A stretch of DNA of 64,000 bases, taken from Comamonas sp. (GTDB lineage: Bacteria > Pseudomonadota > Gammaproteobacteria > Burkholderiales > Burkholderiaceae_C). Shown here piece by piece: positions 16,931-25,031 of the stretch; the stretch's first letter is position 1, and each line of letters opens with the position of its first letter. The position numbers and the translations under genes are program-made. The stretch lies in assembly GCA_015478895.1 (NCBI GenBank), contig JADMKK010000041.1, positions 237,884 to 301,883 of the forward strand, written 5' to 3'. The notes under the pieces are model-generated. The model did no database searches. It saw nothing but the letters and a program-made list of their open reading frames with translations, and was not told where the DNA came from.

Positions 16931-17010
16931 AAATAGCTGCTTGCCCTAGAAATACATGGTTTTCAGACCTTAAACCATCTGAAACCAAGATTTGACAAGG
17001 GCAGGCAGCT
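16931..17010. repeat. Dispersed palindromic repeat, long form (copy 5)
   Basis: Outer arms ATAGCTGCTTGCCCT and AGGGCAGGCAGCT enclose a central hairpin GGTTTTCAGA/TCTGAAACC. It lies between convergent argE and the FAD oxidase gene and probably serves as the 3' end for both. Confidence 0.75.
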
Positions 17011-17017
17011 TTGTTTT

Positions 17018-18430
17018 TTAGAGCGTAAAGATCTTGCCGGGGTTCAGGATGTTCTGCGGGTCCAGCGCCTGCTTGATGGCACGCATCATGGCCATCGCGC
17101 CTTCGCCGCATTCTTCGACCAGGAAGCCTTGCTTGTGGATGCCAATGCCGTGCTCGCCGGTGCAAGTACCTTCCATGGCAATGGCACGGCGCACCAGGCG
17201 GTGGTTCATGGCTTCGGCTTTTTCGCGTTCTTCGGCGTTCTCGGGGTCGATCAGATAGCCAAAGTGAAAGTTGCCGTCGCCCACGTGGCCGACGAGGAAG
17301 TAAGGAATGCCGCTGGCGTCCGCTTCTTCCATGGATTCCAGCAGGCAGTCCGCCAAGCGGCTGATGGGCACGCAAGTGTCGGTGGTGATGCTGCGGCAGC
17401 CGGGGCGGCTTTGGATGGCCGCAAAGTAGGCGTTGTGGCGGGCCGTAAATAGGCGCGTGCGCTCTTCGGGCGTGTCGGCCCATTCAAAGCCTTGGGCGCT
17501 GAATTCCCCCGCAATGTCTTGTACCAGCTCGGCTTGCTCTTTCACGCCGTTGGGGCTGCCGTGGAACTCCATCATCAGCGTGGCTTCTTCGCGCAGCGTC
17601 AGGTGGCTGTGCTGGTTGACCATGGCGATGGTGCCAGCGTCCACCAGCTCCACACGCGCAATCGGCACGCCCATCTGGATGGTCTGGATGACGGTGTGCA
17701 CGGCATCGGCAATGGTGGGAAACGAACACACGGCGGCGCTCACGGCCTCCGGCAAGGGGTACAGGCGCAGCGTGATTTCGGTGAAGATGCCCAGCGTACC
17801 TTCGCTGCCAATCAGCAGGCGGGTCAGGTCGTAGCCCGCGGCACTCTTTTTGGCGCGGTTGCCGGTGCGGATGACTTCGCCGCTGGCCGTCACCACTTCC
17901 AGTGCCAGCACGTTCTCGCGCATGGTGCCGTAACGCACGGCGTTGGTGCCGCTGGCGCGCGTGGCGGTCATGCCGCCAATCGAGGCGTCCGCACCCGGGT
18001 CAATCGGAAAGAACAGGCCCTGGTCTTTGATGGCATCGTTGAGCGCCTTGCGCAAGATGCCGGGCTGCACGGTGACGGTCATGTCTTCGGCGTTCACACG
18101 CAGCACCTGGTTCATACGGCTGACATCAATGCTCACGCCGCCTTGCACCGCCAGCAGATGGCCTTCCAGCGAGGTGCCTGCGCCATAGGGAATCACGGGT
18201 ACGTTGTGCTGCGCAGCCAGCTTGATGCAATCGGCCACATCTTGTGTGCTCAAAGCAAATACCACGGCAACAGGTGGCGGCGCGTCAATGGAGCCTTCAT
18301 CGCGGCCATGCTGCTCACGCACAGCTGGGGCGGTGGAGCACTGTGCGCCAAAACGCTCAGCCAAAGCTTGCAAAAATTCAGGAGAAATAGCGCGAGGCTG
18401 GAACTGGGCAGAGGTGGTGGGTGCGTTCAT
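17018..18430 (-). CDS. FAD-binding oxidase, D-lactate dehydrogenase/glycolate oxidase (GlcD/Dld) type
   Basis: A protein of about 470 residues starting at MNAPTTSAQF (18430), with GGAG eight bases upstream. The PCMH-type FAD domain shows VIPYGAGTSLEGHLLAVQGGVSID and PIDPGADASIGGMTATRASGTNAVRYGTMRENV. The C-terminal FAD-oxidase domain shows GHVGDGNFHFGYLIDP and GTCTGEHGIGIHKQGFL, a His-rich catalytic region. Family members oxidise D-lactate, glycolate or other D-2-hydroxyacids, passing electrons to cytochrome c or quinone. No GlcE/GlcF partners are adjacent, which favours the single-subunit cytochrome-type D-lactate dehydrogenase. Confidence 0.92.
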   Translation of the reverse strand: MNAPTTSAQFQPRAISPEFLQALAERFGAQCSTAPAVREQHGRDEGSIDAPPPVAVVFALSTQDVADCIKLAAQHNVPVIPYGAGTSLEGHLLAVQGGVSIDVSRMNQVLRVNAEDMTVTVQPGILRKALNDAIKDQGLFFPIDPGADASIGGMTATRASGTNAVRYGTMRENVLALEVVTASGEVIRTGNRAKKSAAGYDLTRLLIGSEGTLGIFTEITLRLYPLPEAVSAAVCSFPTIADAVHTVIQTIQMGVPIARVELVDAGTIAMVNQHSHLTLREEATLMMEFHGSPNGVKEQAELVQDIAGEFSAQGFEWADTPEERTRLFTARHNAYFAAIQSRPGCRSITTDTCVPISRLADCLLESMEEADASGIPYFLVGHVGDGNFHFGYLIDPENAEEREKAEAMNHRLVRRAIAMEGTCTGEHGIGIHKQGFLVEECGEGAMAMMRAIKQALDPQNILNPGKIFTL

Positions 18431-18550
18431 CAAAAGGGCTCCAAAGGAGCCCAAAAGAATACCACTGGCCTGCTGGGGCGGCCTGCGTAAAACACCGCTG
18501 CAGCAATCGTCAGGCGGTCTGCCGGGCAGTGCAGGGTGCAGGCTGCGCGA

Positions 18551-18865
18551 TTACTGCTTTTTATTGGCGTTCAGCAAGAACTCTTCCAGCGAGAGCTGGC
18601 CATTGCCATCGCGATCCCATTCATCGAATTGCTCGGCCACAGCAGGCAGGTTTTGCGCTTCCTGGCGCGAGAGTTGACCGTTGCGATCCAGGTCTGCGCG
18701 GGTGAAAACTTCGGAAGGGGTAATGGCCGTCTGCGTGCTGGATGCGGGCACATTAGAGGAGGCATTTTGTGCCATCAAGGCGCTGCTGCCGCCCATGGTC
18801 AGGCAGGTGAACAGCACCACGCTGCGCAAGTCAAAAGCATGCAAGGGGTGGTTATGGGTGGGCAT
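18551..18865 (-). CDS. Exported EF-hand calcium-binding protein (copy A)
   Basis: The protein has 104 residues with a predicted signal peptide ending near LMAQ. Two EF-hand loops are clear: DLDRNGQLSRQE and DRDGNGQLSLEE, each with Asp at loop positions 1 and 3, Asn at 3 or 5, and Glu at 12. It is probably a periplasmic or secreted Ca2+-binding protein. It is a paralogue of the next gene upstream on the same strand, and both have the same upstream element about 110 bp before the start codon, so the unit was duplicated with its promoter. Confidence 0.85.
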   Translation of the reverse strand: MPTHNHPLHAFDLRSVVLFTCLTMGGSSALMAQNASSNVPASSTQTAITPSEVFTRADLDRNGQLSRQEAQNLPAVAEQFDEWDRDGNGQLSLEEFLLNANKKQ

Positions 18866-18920
18866 AGCAATCCTGCGTCTTAGAGTTCAACATGCCTGCA
18901 TTGCAAAGCATGGGAACGCA

Positions 18921-18985
18921 CGCGTCCAGGCTTTTTGCCAGCTGTTTCTCCTGCCAACATCTGCCTGCACGATGTAACGCTCCCA
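18921..18985 (-). promoter_or_regulatory. Duplicated upstream element of EF-hand gene copy A
   Basis: About 47 of 60 bases by eye match the element at 19472-19535 at the same distance (about 110 bp) before the downstream EF-hand gene. On the minus strand it reads GAGCGTTACATCGTGCAGGC and onward, with conserved GCAGATGTTGG and GAAACAGC blocks. Confidence 0.55.
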
Positions 18986-18998
18986 TGACCTTGCGCCC

Positions 18999-19415
18999 TT
19001 AGTTGCGGGTGCCTGAGCCGGTGGTGCCAGCACCTGTGCCACTGCGATTACCGGCTCCCGTGCTGGAACTTTCCTTGGACTGATTGACGAATTCTTGTTG
19101 CGAAACTTTGCCGTCGCCATCCTTGTCCCAGTCACCAAAACTGGAGGAAATCGCGGGCAGGTTCTGGGCCTCTTCGCGGCTCAGAACGCCGTCGTTGTTG
19201 GCGTCTGCGCGCTGAAAGCTCAATTGCTGTGCCGCCTGTTGATTGGTGGTCTTGCCATCGTGGTCTAACTGCGTGTGCTTGTTGCCGTTGGCAGAACCTT
19301 GTGGATTGGGCGCGGTCTGCGCCATCAAGGTCATGCCGCTGCCCAAGGTAAGGCCAGCCAGCAAGACCAGGTTGCGAGCCTGCATGCGGGGGAATTGGCG
19401 TAGGGACTGGTTCAT
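18999..19415 (-). CDS. Exported EF-hand calcium-binding protein (copy B)
   Basis: The protein has 138 residues. The start is well supported by AAGGAG seven bases before ATG. A signal peptide ends near TLMAQ. Two canonical EF-hand loops follow (DANNDGVLSREE and DKDGDGKVSQQE), and an earlier LDHDGKTTNQQ segment looks like a decayed third loop. The C terminus is a Ser/Gly/Thr-rich tail (STGAGNRSGTGAG) that copy A lacks. The shared block REEAQNLPAISSSF / RQEAQNLPAVAEQF shows a tandem duplication. The likely role is calcium binding in the envelope; no partner protein is evident. Confidence 0.85.
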   Translation of the reverse strand: MNQSLRQFPRMQARNLVLLAGLTLGSGMTLMAQTAPNPQGSANGNKHTQLDHDGKTTNQQAAQQLSFQRADANNDGVLSREEAQNLPAISSSFGDWDKDGDGKVSQQEFVNQSKESSSTGAGNRSGTGAGTTGSGTRN

Positions 19416-19471
19416 GACTTCTCCTTGAATGGAATGTGAAACACAGCTTCATTGCAGCCTGCAATCGACCC

Positions 19472-19535
19472 CGTGTCCACGACTTTTGCCTGCTGTTTCC
19501 CCCACCAACATCTGCGTGCGCAACGTAACGCACAA
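19472..19535 (-). promoter_or_regulatory. Duplicated upstream element of EF-hand gene copy B
   Basis: Minus strand GTGCGTTACGTTGCGCACGC, followed by the same GCAGATGTTGG and GAAACAGC blocks as copy A. The TTACGTTGC core also occurs upstream of the response-regulator gene (about 49000). Confidence 0.55.
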
Positions 19536-19580
19536 TCGATGGTTTGCGCGCCATAGCCGTGCGCTAAAAAGGAGTTTTTT

Positions 19581-20150
19581 ATGGGCAATCGCCTCTCACA
19601 AATTGCCACGCGCACCGGCGACGATGGCACCACCGGCCTGGGCGACAACACCCGCGTTTCCAAGAACAGCGCCCGCCCGCATGCCATGGGCGATGTGGAC
19701 GAGCTGAACTCGCACATCGGCCTGCTGCTGTGCGAAACGCTGCCCGAGGATGTGCGCGCCGTGCTGGTCGATGTGCAGCACGAACTGTTCAATCTGGGCG
19801 GTGAAATTTCCATCCCCGGCTACGAGCTGCTCAAGGACGATGCACTGCTGCGTCTGGACGAAGCGCTGGCCCGCTACAACGAGCAATTGCCGCGCCTGCT
19901 GGAGTTCATCTTGCCAGCCGGCACGCGTGCAGCTTCGCAAGCTCACATTTGCCGCACCGTGGCGCGCCGCGCCGAGCGCAGCGTGGTGGCCCTGCAGGAG
20001 GTAGACACCCTGCGCGCTGCGCCGCGCCAGTACCTCAATCGCCTCTCGGATCTGATGTTTGTTCTGGCCCGTGTGCTCAACCGTGTCGATGGCGGGGACG
20101 ACGTGTACTGGAAGAGTGACCGCCTCGCCAAAATGCAGGACGAAGCCTAA
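19581..20150 (+). CDS. Cob(I)alamin adenosyltransferase, PduO type
   Basis: The protein has 189 residues. AAAAAGGAG before ATG is a strong ribosome binding site. The N-terminal ATP loop TRTGDDGTTGLGDNTRVSKNS is the PduO/MMAB signature, and R-rich helices follow (CRTVARRAERSVVALQE, YLNRLSDLMFVLARVLNR). The enzyme transfers the adenosyl group of ATP to Co(I) corrinoid to make adenosylcobalamin. It is cytosolic and trimeric in the family. No corrinoid synthesis genes are adjacent, so it may serve salvage or assembly of a B12-dependent mutase. Confidence 0.95.
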   Translation: MGNRLSQIATRTGDDGTTGLGDNTRVSKNSARPHAMGDVDELNSHIGLLLCETLPEDVRAVLVDVQHELFNLGGEISIPGYELLKDDALLRLDEALARYNEQLPRLLEFILPAGTRAASQAHICRTVARRAERSVVALQEVDTLRAAPRQYLNRLSDLMFVLARVLNRVDGGDDVYWKSDRLAKMQDEA

Positions 20151-20256
20151 GAATAAAAAAGAGAAAACAACAAAAAGAGAGCTATGTGCCTTTGGTGTTC
20201 CTTGGTTTCACGCTAAAAACATGTTGAAACTCAGTGTAATCAAAGGCCCAAAGCTC

Positions 20257-20682
20257 TCATTTTTGAGGTGGCAAGATGGCCATCGTGATGCGTGAAGCGC
20301 AAATTTGTTTGCCTGCATCGTCCACGATATCAATCTGCCAGACGTGCGTGGTACGGCCAATGTGTACCGCTTTGGCGGTGCCGGTGGCCCACCCGCTGCG
20401 CGCAGAGCGCAGGTGGTTGGCGTTGATGTCCAGGCCCACGGCCAGATGGCCTTCAGGGCTGGCGTGAAAGGCTGCAATGGAGCCCAGCGTTTCCGCCAGC
20501 ACCACGCTGACGCCGCCATGCAGCAAGCCAAACGGCTGCTTGGTGCGGTGATCGACAGGCACGCGGCCTACCAGAAAATCGTCGCCCACCTCGGTGATTT
20601 CAATGCCCAGATGCGCGACCGCCGTGTTGGCGTTGCGGGCATTGATTTCTTCCAGCACTGCGGGTTTTTGCCAGATCGACAT
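20257..20682 (-). CDS. Hotdog-fold thioesterase (PaaI/YdiI family)
   Basis: A protein of about 141 residues starting at MSIWQKPAVLEEIN (20682), preceded by GGGAGA. The hotdog motif QPFGLLHGGVSVVLAETLGS is that of YdiI/EntH-type acyl-CoA thioesterases, in which the Glu of the long helix is catalytic. The second half shows NHLRSARSGWATGTAKAVHIGRTTHVWQI. Substrates could be aromatic or medium-chain acyl-CoA; the sequence does not decide. It is downstream of the PagL-like gene, with a hairpin between. Confidence 0.9.
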   Translation of the reverse strand: MSIWQKPAVLEEINARNANTAVAHLGIEITEVGDDFLVGRVPVDHRTKQPFGLLHGGVSVVLAETLGSIAAFHASPEGHLAVGLDINANHLRSARSGWATGTAKAVHIGRTTHVWQIDIVDDAGKQICASRITMAILPPQK

Positions 20683-20711
20683 AAGCGTGTTCTCCCAAGC
20701 TCTAAAGCAAC

Positions 20712-20732
20712 AAGGCCGCATGATGCGGCCTT
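20712..20732 (-). terminator. Hairpin after pagL-like gene
   Basis: AAGGCCGCAT-gATGCGGCCTT stem; on the minus strand it is followed by TTGTTGCTTT, a weak T-run. It lies between the end of the PagL-like gene and the start of the thioesterase gene. Confidence 0.6.
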
Positions 20733-20766
20733 GGGTGTGCAAAAGCTGTTGACTGAGTGACAGTTG

Positions 20767-21327
20767 CTAAAACGCGTGGGCGTAACGCAGTTGCACCAGA
20801 TTCAGGCCCGGATTGGGCTTCTTGATGCCCGCGTTGGAGGCATGCTGCACGCGCAGCGACAGCTCGTGCGCGCGCTGGGGGCCAAAGTTCATGCCCATGC
20901 CAATGTGCGAGGCAAAGTTCCAGCGCGTGGCTATGCGCTCACCGCTGTTGTAGAGCGACTTGCCAGTTACCATCACGCCGGTGCCCACTTCCCAGAACCA
21001 GGGCGAGCTGCCTTGCAGGCCGCGCCAGCGCAGGCTCGGGCCCACGCCCAGCGCTGCCGTGGTAAAGCGGCGGTTGTTCAGATCTTTGTTGGACCAGCCG
21101 CCGATCCAGGCATCCCAGTGGCCGCGTACTTCACCGCTGCCCAGGCTCCATGACCAGTTTTTCCAGGGTACGGTGGTGCCCAGTACCACCGCACGGCTGC
21201 TTTCATCGCCTTGCCCGGCTTGGAGGTACCAAGTGGGGCGGGTGTCCAGATTCTGTGCCGAAGCCACGGTGGTTCCCATCGACAGACAGGCCAGCAATGC
21301 GGCGCCGTAGAGCGAGCGTGTGCGCAT
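20767..21327 (-). CDS. pagL: PagL-like lipid A 3-O-deacylase / acyloxyacyl hydrolase family
   Basis: About 186 residues starting at MRTRSLYGAALLACLSMG (21327), with AAGGAGACCT upstream. The signal peptide ends near ASAQ. The remainder alternates as expected for an eight-stranded outer-membrane barrel. The C terminus has the PagL active-site pattern RVQHASNAGIKKPNPG (His and Ser two apart, then Asn-x-Gly) and ends in Phe, like outer-membrane proteins. The enzyme removes the 3-linked acyl chain of lipid A. The long N-terminal extension in the ORF track is antisense to recQ and not real. Confidence 0.88.
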   Translation of the reverse strand: MRTRSLYGAALLACLSMGTTVASAQNLDTRPTWYLQAGQGDESSRAVVLGTTVPWKNWSWSLGSGEVRGHWDAWIGGWSNKDLNNRRFTTAALGVGPSLRWRGLQGSSPWFWEVGTGVMVTGKSLYNSGERIATRWNFASHIGMGMNFGPQRAHELSLRVQHASNAGIKKPNPGLNLVQLRYAHAF

Positions 21328-21507
21328 AGGTCTCCTTGAATGGTGGGGCAAGAGGGAGTGCCCGTTGCAAAATGTTTTTTCCTTTGCAAATTCTGTGCAG
21401 AGTGCAAAGCACGCCTTGTCCGTAAGGCGCTTTACCTTCTGTGAGCGTTTGGGTGCTGGTGCAGCGCACAATATGCGGTTTGTTCGCGCTTGATTGAGGA
21501 AGCTGCT

Positions 21508-23385
21508 TTGTCCCCCGTCCACACCGTTTTGCAAGATGTCTTTGGCTATGAAGCCTTTCGTGGGCCGCAGCAAGCCATCGTCGAGCATGTGACTGCTGGG
21601 GGCGATGCCTTGGTGCTCATGCCTACGGGTGGCGGCAAAAGCCTGTGCTACCAGATTCCCGCCATCGTGCGCCAGCAAGAAGGGCACGGCGTGACCATCG
21701 TGGTCTCGCCGCTGATCGCCTTGATGCACGACCAGGTGGGCGCCCTGCACGAGGCCGGTGTCAGTGCCGCGTTCCTGAATTCCTCACTCGACTGGCAGCA
21801 AGCCCAGGATGTCGAGTGGCGCATGCAAAGCGGCCAGCTCACGCTGCTGTATGTCGCGCCCGAGCGCTTGAACACACCGCGTTTTCTGAGGCTGCTGGAC
21901 GACTTGTTCGCCCAAGGCCAGCTGGGCCTGTTTGCGATTGATGAGGCGCACTGCGTGAGCCAGTGGGGCCACGATTTCCGCCCCGAATACCGCGCCCTGT
22001 CGGTGCTGCATGAGCGCTACGCGGGAGTGCCGCGCATTGCGCTGACGGCCACGGCCGATGCCCTCACACGCGCCGATATCGTGGAGCGCCTGCATCTGGA
22101 GCAGGCCGAGCAATTTGTCAGCAGCTTTGACCGCCCCAACATCCGCTACACCATCGTCGAGAAAAAAGACGTGACCAACCAGCTGGTGCGCTTTATCAAG
22201 AACGAGCACGAAGCCGATGCTGGCGTGGTCTATTGCCAGTCACGCCGCCGCGTAGAAGAGCTGGCGCAGACGCTGCAGGACAACGGCATTAACGCCTTGC
22301 CCTACCACGCAGGTTTGCCCTCCGATACGCGCCAGTTGCACCAGAACCGCTTTTTGCGCGAAGACGGCATTGTGATGGTGGCGACGATTGCGTTTGGCAT
22401 GGGCATCGACAAGCCCGATGTGCGCTTTGTCGGCCATGTGGACATGCCCAAAAACATCGAAGGCTACTACCAGGAAACCGGTCGTGCAGGCCGCGACGGC
22501 CTGCCTGCGCACGCGTGGATGGCCTACGGCATTTCCGACGTGGTCAACCAGCGCCGCATGATTGACGAGGGCACGGCTGAGGAGACCTTCAAAGCCGCGC
22601 TGCGCGGCAAGCTGGATGCCTTGCTCACACTGGCCGAAGCCACCGACTGCCGCCGCGTGCGCCTGCTGCAGTACTTTGGCGAGGCCTCACAGCCCTGCGG
22701 CAATTGCGACAACTGCCTGCACCCGCCCGCCATCTGGGACGGGACGGACGCCGCGCGCAAGCTGCTGTCCACCATCTACCGCGTGCATGAGATGAGCCAG
22801 CTGACCTTTGGCGCAGGCCACATCATGGACGTGCTGCGCGGCAAGACCACCGAGAAGGTCACGCAGTACCTGCACGACAAGATTTCCACATTTGGTCTGG
22901 GCAAGGAATACAGCGAGCAGCAGTTGCGCGCCGTGATGCGCCAGCTCCTGGCGACCGGCGCCTTGGGTCTGCACCGCGTGACCAGTGAAAACAACGGCCA
23001 CGTGTTTGACACCCTGACCCTGACGCCGCAATCGCGCGAAGTATTGCGCGGTGGTGTGCAGGTGCTGCTGCGTGAATCGGTGGCTGCCCCGCGCACGCGC
23101 AGCAGCAAGCGCAGCACGCCCACCAGTGCGGCGGCCGTGCATCTGGGGCCTGATTCGCAGGTGCGGTTTATTAACCTCAAGGCCTGGCGTGCCGAGGTGG
23201 CCAAGGCGCACGATTTGCCCGCTTACGTCATCTTTAACGACGCCACCTTGGTGGGCATTGCCGAGCGCAACCCGCAGTCGCTGGTGGATTTGCAAGGCAT
23301 CAGCGGCATCGGCGCGAAAAAGCTCGAAGCCTATGGCGCCGAGGTGCTGCGCGTGGTCGGGGTCAGCGCTGCACAGGGGGGCTGA
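21508..23385 (+). CDS. recQ: ATP-dependent DNA helicase RecQ
   Basis: About 625 residues. A TTG at 21508 with GAGGAAG six bases upstream is the likely start; the track uses an earlier TTG at 21490. The helicase core shows FRGPQQAIVEH, the Walker A motif PTGGGKSLCYQIPA, the Walker B motif IDEAHCVSQWGHDFRPEY, and motif VI QETGRAGRDG. The RQC zinc site has RVRLLQYFGE and CGNCDNCL. A winged-helix part follows, and the C-terminal HRDC domain is at about 550-625 (LPAYVIFNDATLVGIAERNP). It unwinds DNA 3'-5' in recombination and fork repair. Length and domains are complete. Confidence 0.96.
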   Translation: MSPVHTVLQDVFGYEAFRGPQQAIVEHVTAGGDALVLMPTGGGKSLCYQIPAIVRQQEGHGVTIVVSPLIALMHDQVGALHEAGVSAAFLNSSLDWQQAQDVEWRMQSGQLTLLYVAPERLNTPRFLRLLDDLFAQGQLGLFAIDEAHCVSQWGHDFRPEYRALSVLHERYAGVPRIALTATADALTRADIVERLHLEQAEQFVSSFDRPNIRYTIVEKKDVTNQLVRFIKNEHEADAGVVYCQSRRRVEELAQTLQDNGINALPYHAGLPSDTRQLHQNRFLREDGIVMVATIAFGMGIDKPDVRFVGHVDMPKNIEGYYQETGRAGRDGLPAHAWMAYGISDVVNQRRMIDEGTAEETFKAALRGKLDALLTLAEATDCRRVRLLQYFGEASQPCGNCDNCLHPPAIWDGTDAARKLLSTIYRVHEMSQLTFGAGHIMDVLRGKTTEKVTQYLHDKISTFGLGKEYSEQQLRAVMRQLLATGALGLHRVTSENNGHVFDTLTLTPQSREVLRGGVQVLLRESVAAPRTRSSKRSTPTSAAAVHLGPDSQVRFINLKAWRAEVAKAHDLPAYVIFNDATLVGIAERNPQSLVDLQGISGIGAKKLEAYGAEVLRVVGVSAAQGG

Positions 23386-23392
23386 AAAAATC

Positions 23393-23474
23393 AGAGCAGC
23401 CTGCCGTTGCTAATGCTTGGATTGGAGATAAAAACATATTCAAATCAAGCAGACACTAGGGCAAGCTGCTCTCA
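23393..23474. repeat. Dispersed palindromic repeat, long form (copy 6)
   Basis: Arms AGAGCAGCCTGCC and GGGCAAGCTGCTCT flank a central hairpin GCTTGGATT/AAATCAAGC. It lies between recQ and the threonine ammonia-lyase gene. Confidence 0.65.
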
Positions 23475-23531
23475 AAATTGAAAAGAACTTTGCAGCCCAG
23501 CGTTGCCGGTTTGCGCCAGAATGTGCGCACC

Positions 23532-24731
23532 ATGCTGAGCTACTCCGATATCCAAGCCGCCTCTGTCCGCCTGCGTGACCACGTGTTGCGCACGCCCTGT
23601 GTCGCATCGCAAACCCTGTCTGACATCGTTGGCGCCCAGGTGTTTTTAAAGTTTGAAAACCTGCAGTTCACGGCGTCGTTCAAAGAGCGCGGCGCGTGCA
23701 ACCGGCTGCTGTTGCTCTCCGCCGAAGACAAAGCGCGGGGCGTGATCGCCATGAGCGCGGGCAACCATGCGCAGGGCGTGGCCTACCACGCGCAGCGCAT
23801 GGGCGTGCGCGCGGTGATCGTCATGCCGCGCTTCACGCCCGGCGTGAAGGTGGAGCGCACGCGCGGCTTTGGCGCCGAAGTGGTGCTGCACGGCGACACG
23901 CTGGAGGCCGCACGCCAGCACGCCTACGAGCTGGCCGCTGCGCAGAACCTGATCTTTGTGCACCCGTTTGATGACGAAGCCGTGGCCGCTGGCCAAGGCA
24001 CGCTGGCGCTGGAAATGCTGGCCGACCAGCCCGATCTGGACACGCTGGTGGTGGCCATTGGCGGCGGCGGTTTGATTGCCGGCGTTGCCACCGCTGCCAA
24101 GGCACTCAAGCCCGGGCTGCGGGTCGTTGGCGTGCAGACCGAGCGCTTTCCTTCCATGTGGAACGCGGTGCAGGGCAGCCATCTGCCCATGGGCACCTCC
24201 ACGATTGCCGAAGGCATTGCCGTGGCTACGGCGGGCCAGATCACGCAGCAGGTTGTGCGCGAGAAGGTCGACGAGCTGCTGCTGGTCGATGAAGGCGATA
24301 TCGAGCAGGCCGTGCTGATGCTGCTGGAGATTGAAAAGACCTTGGTCGAAGGCGCGGGTGCCGCCGGGCTGGCGGCCTTGATTCGCCACCGCGACAAGTT
24401 CCAGGGCCAAAAGGTCGGCCTGGTGCTGTCAGGCGGCAATATCGATCCGCTGCTGCTGGCCGCCATCATCGAGCGCGGCATGGTGCGCTCCGGCCGTCTG
24501 GCGCGCATCCGCGTCAGCGCGCGCGATGTGCCCGGCGTGCTGGCACAAATCACCGCCACGGTGGCCGAAGCCGGCGCCAACATTGGCGAAGTGCACCACC
24601 AGCGCGCCTTCACCATGCTGGCGGCGCAGAACGTGGAAATTGATCTGGTGCTGCAAACCCGCAATCCGCAGCATGTCGAACAGGTGCTGGCCGCGCTGAA
24701 CCAGCGTGGGATGCAGGCCTACAAGGTCTAG
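23532..24731 (+). CDS. ilvA: Threonine ammonia-lyase with C-terminal ACT domain
   Basis: About 399 residues from MLSYSDIQAASVRLRDHVLRTP; the track start is an upstream TTG inside the repeat region. The PLP-binding lysine is in TASFKERGACNRL, and the cofactor phosphate loop is GGGGLIAG. The final 75 residues (ARIRVSARDVPGVLAQITATVAEAGANIGEVHH) form a single ACT-like domain. The 400-residue, one-ACT architecture is that of the TdcB/short IlvA class rather than the 500-residue two-ACT biosynthetic IlvA. It deaminates threonine to 2-oxobutanoate for isoleucine synthesis or threonine breakdown; the gene symbol is therefore tentative. Confidence 0.92.
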   Translation: MLSYSDIQAASVRLRDHVLRTPCVASQTLSDIVGAQVFLKFENLQFTASFKERGACNRLLLLSAEDKARGVIAMSAGNHAQGVAYHAQRMGVRAVIVMPRFTPGVKVERTRGFGAEVVLHGDTLEAARQHAYELAAAQNLIFVHPFDDEAVAAGQGTLALEMLADQPDLDTLVVAIGGGGLIAGVATAAKALKPGLRVVGVQTERFPSMWNAVQGSHLPMGTSTIAEGIAVATAGQITQQVVREKVDELLLVDEGDIEQAVLMLLEIEKTLVEGAGAAGLAALIRHRDKFQGQKVGLVLSGGNIDPLLLAAIIERGMVRSGRLARIRVSARDVPGVLAQITATVAEAGANIGEVHHQRAFTMLAAQNVEIDLVLQTRNPQHVEQVLAALNQRGMQAYKV

Positions 24732-24846
24732 GCCTGGGTTTAGGGTTAGCGAGCGCCTACCTGTGAAGGTCGCTCCCTAGAATGAATGGTTTCTGCCGCC
24801 CGCAATGGCGGACACGTTTACCGCTTGTACTGAGGAGCCCTTCACC

Positions 24847-25005
24847 ATGACAGCACCCCACGACACAGTCGTTCACGACCCCGCCCTGCCTGTGCCGCCA
24901 GAAGATGCCGTGGAGGCCATCGTTCACCTCATGCCTGTGGTGTTGCCCGTGGTCGGGGCCGCGATGATGTTCCTCCTGGCCTTTATCGCGGTCTACATGG
25001 CGTAA
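24847..25005 (+). CDS. Small single-pass membrane protein
   Basis: A protein of about 52 residues starting at MTAPHDTVVHDP, with GAGGAG upstream. The N-terminal half is acidic and Pro-rich (PALPVPPEDAVEAIVHLMP). The C-terminal half is one hydrophobic helix (VVLPVVGAAMMFLLAFIAVYMA). Bacteria of this group carry several such one-helix proteins, often linked to respiratory complexes, but I cannot name this one. The good ribosome binding site and clean intergenic setting support a real gene, followed 26 nt later by an exported-protein gene. Confidence 0.65.
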   Translation: MTAPHDTVVHDPALPVPPEDAVEAIVHLMPVVLPVVGAAMMFLLAFIAVYMA

Positions 25006-25031
25006 CGGCTGAAGCAGGCCCCGGCTGCACC

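Noticed and set aside
17492-18490. 332-aa plus-strand ORF opposite the FAD oxidase gene
   Set aside because: Antisense shadow; the oxidase has a complete set of family motifs and a ribosome binding site.
18887-19138. 83-aa minus-strand ORF between the two EF-hand genes, resembling the ORF at 19132-19554
   Set aside because: The similarity of the two peptides comes from the duplicated upstream DNA element, not from conserved coding; neither has a plausible start.
23478-23531. Upstream TTG start of the threonine ammonia-lyase gene
   Set aside because: The extension overlaps the long dispersed repeat region and lacks family similarity; ATG at 23532 gives the normal N terminus.
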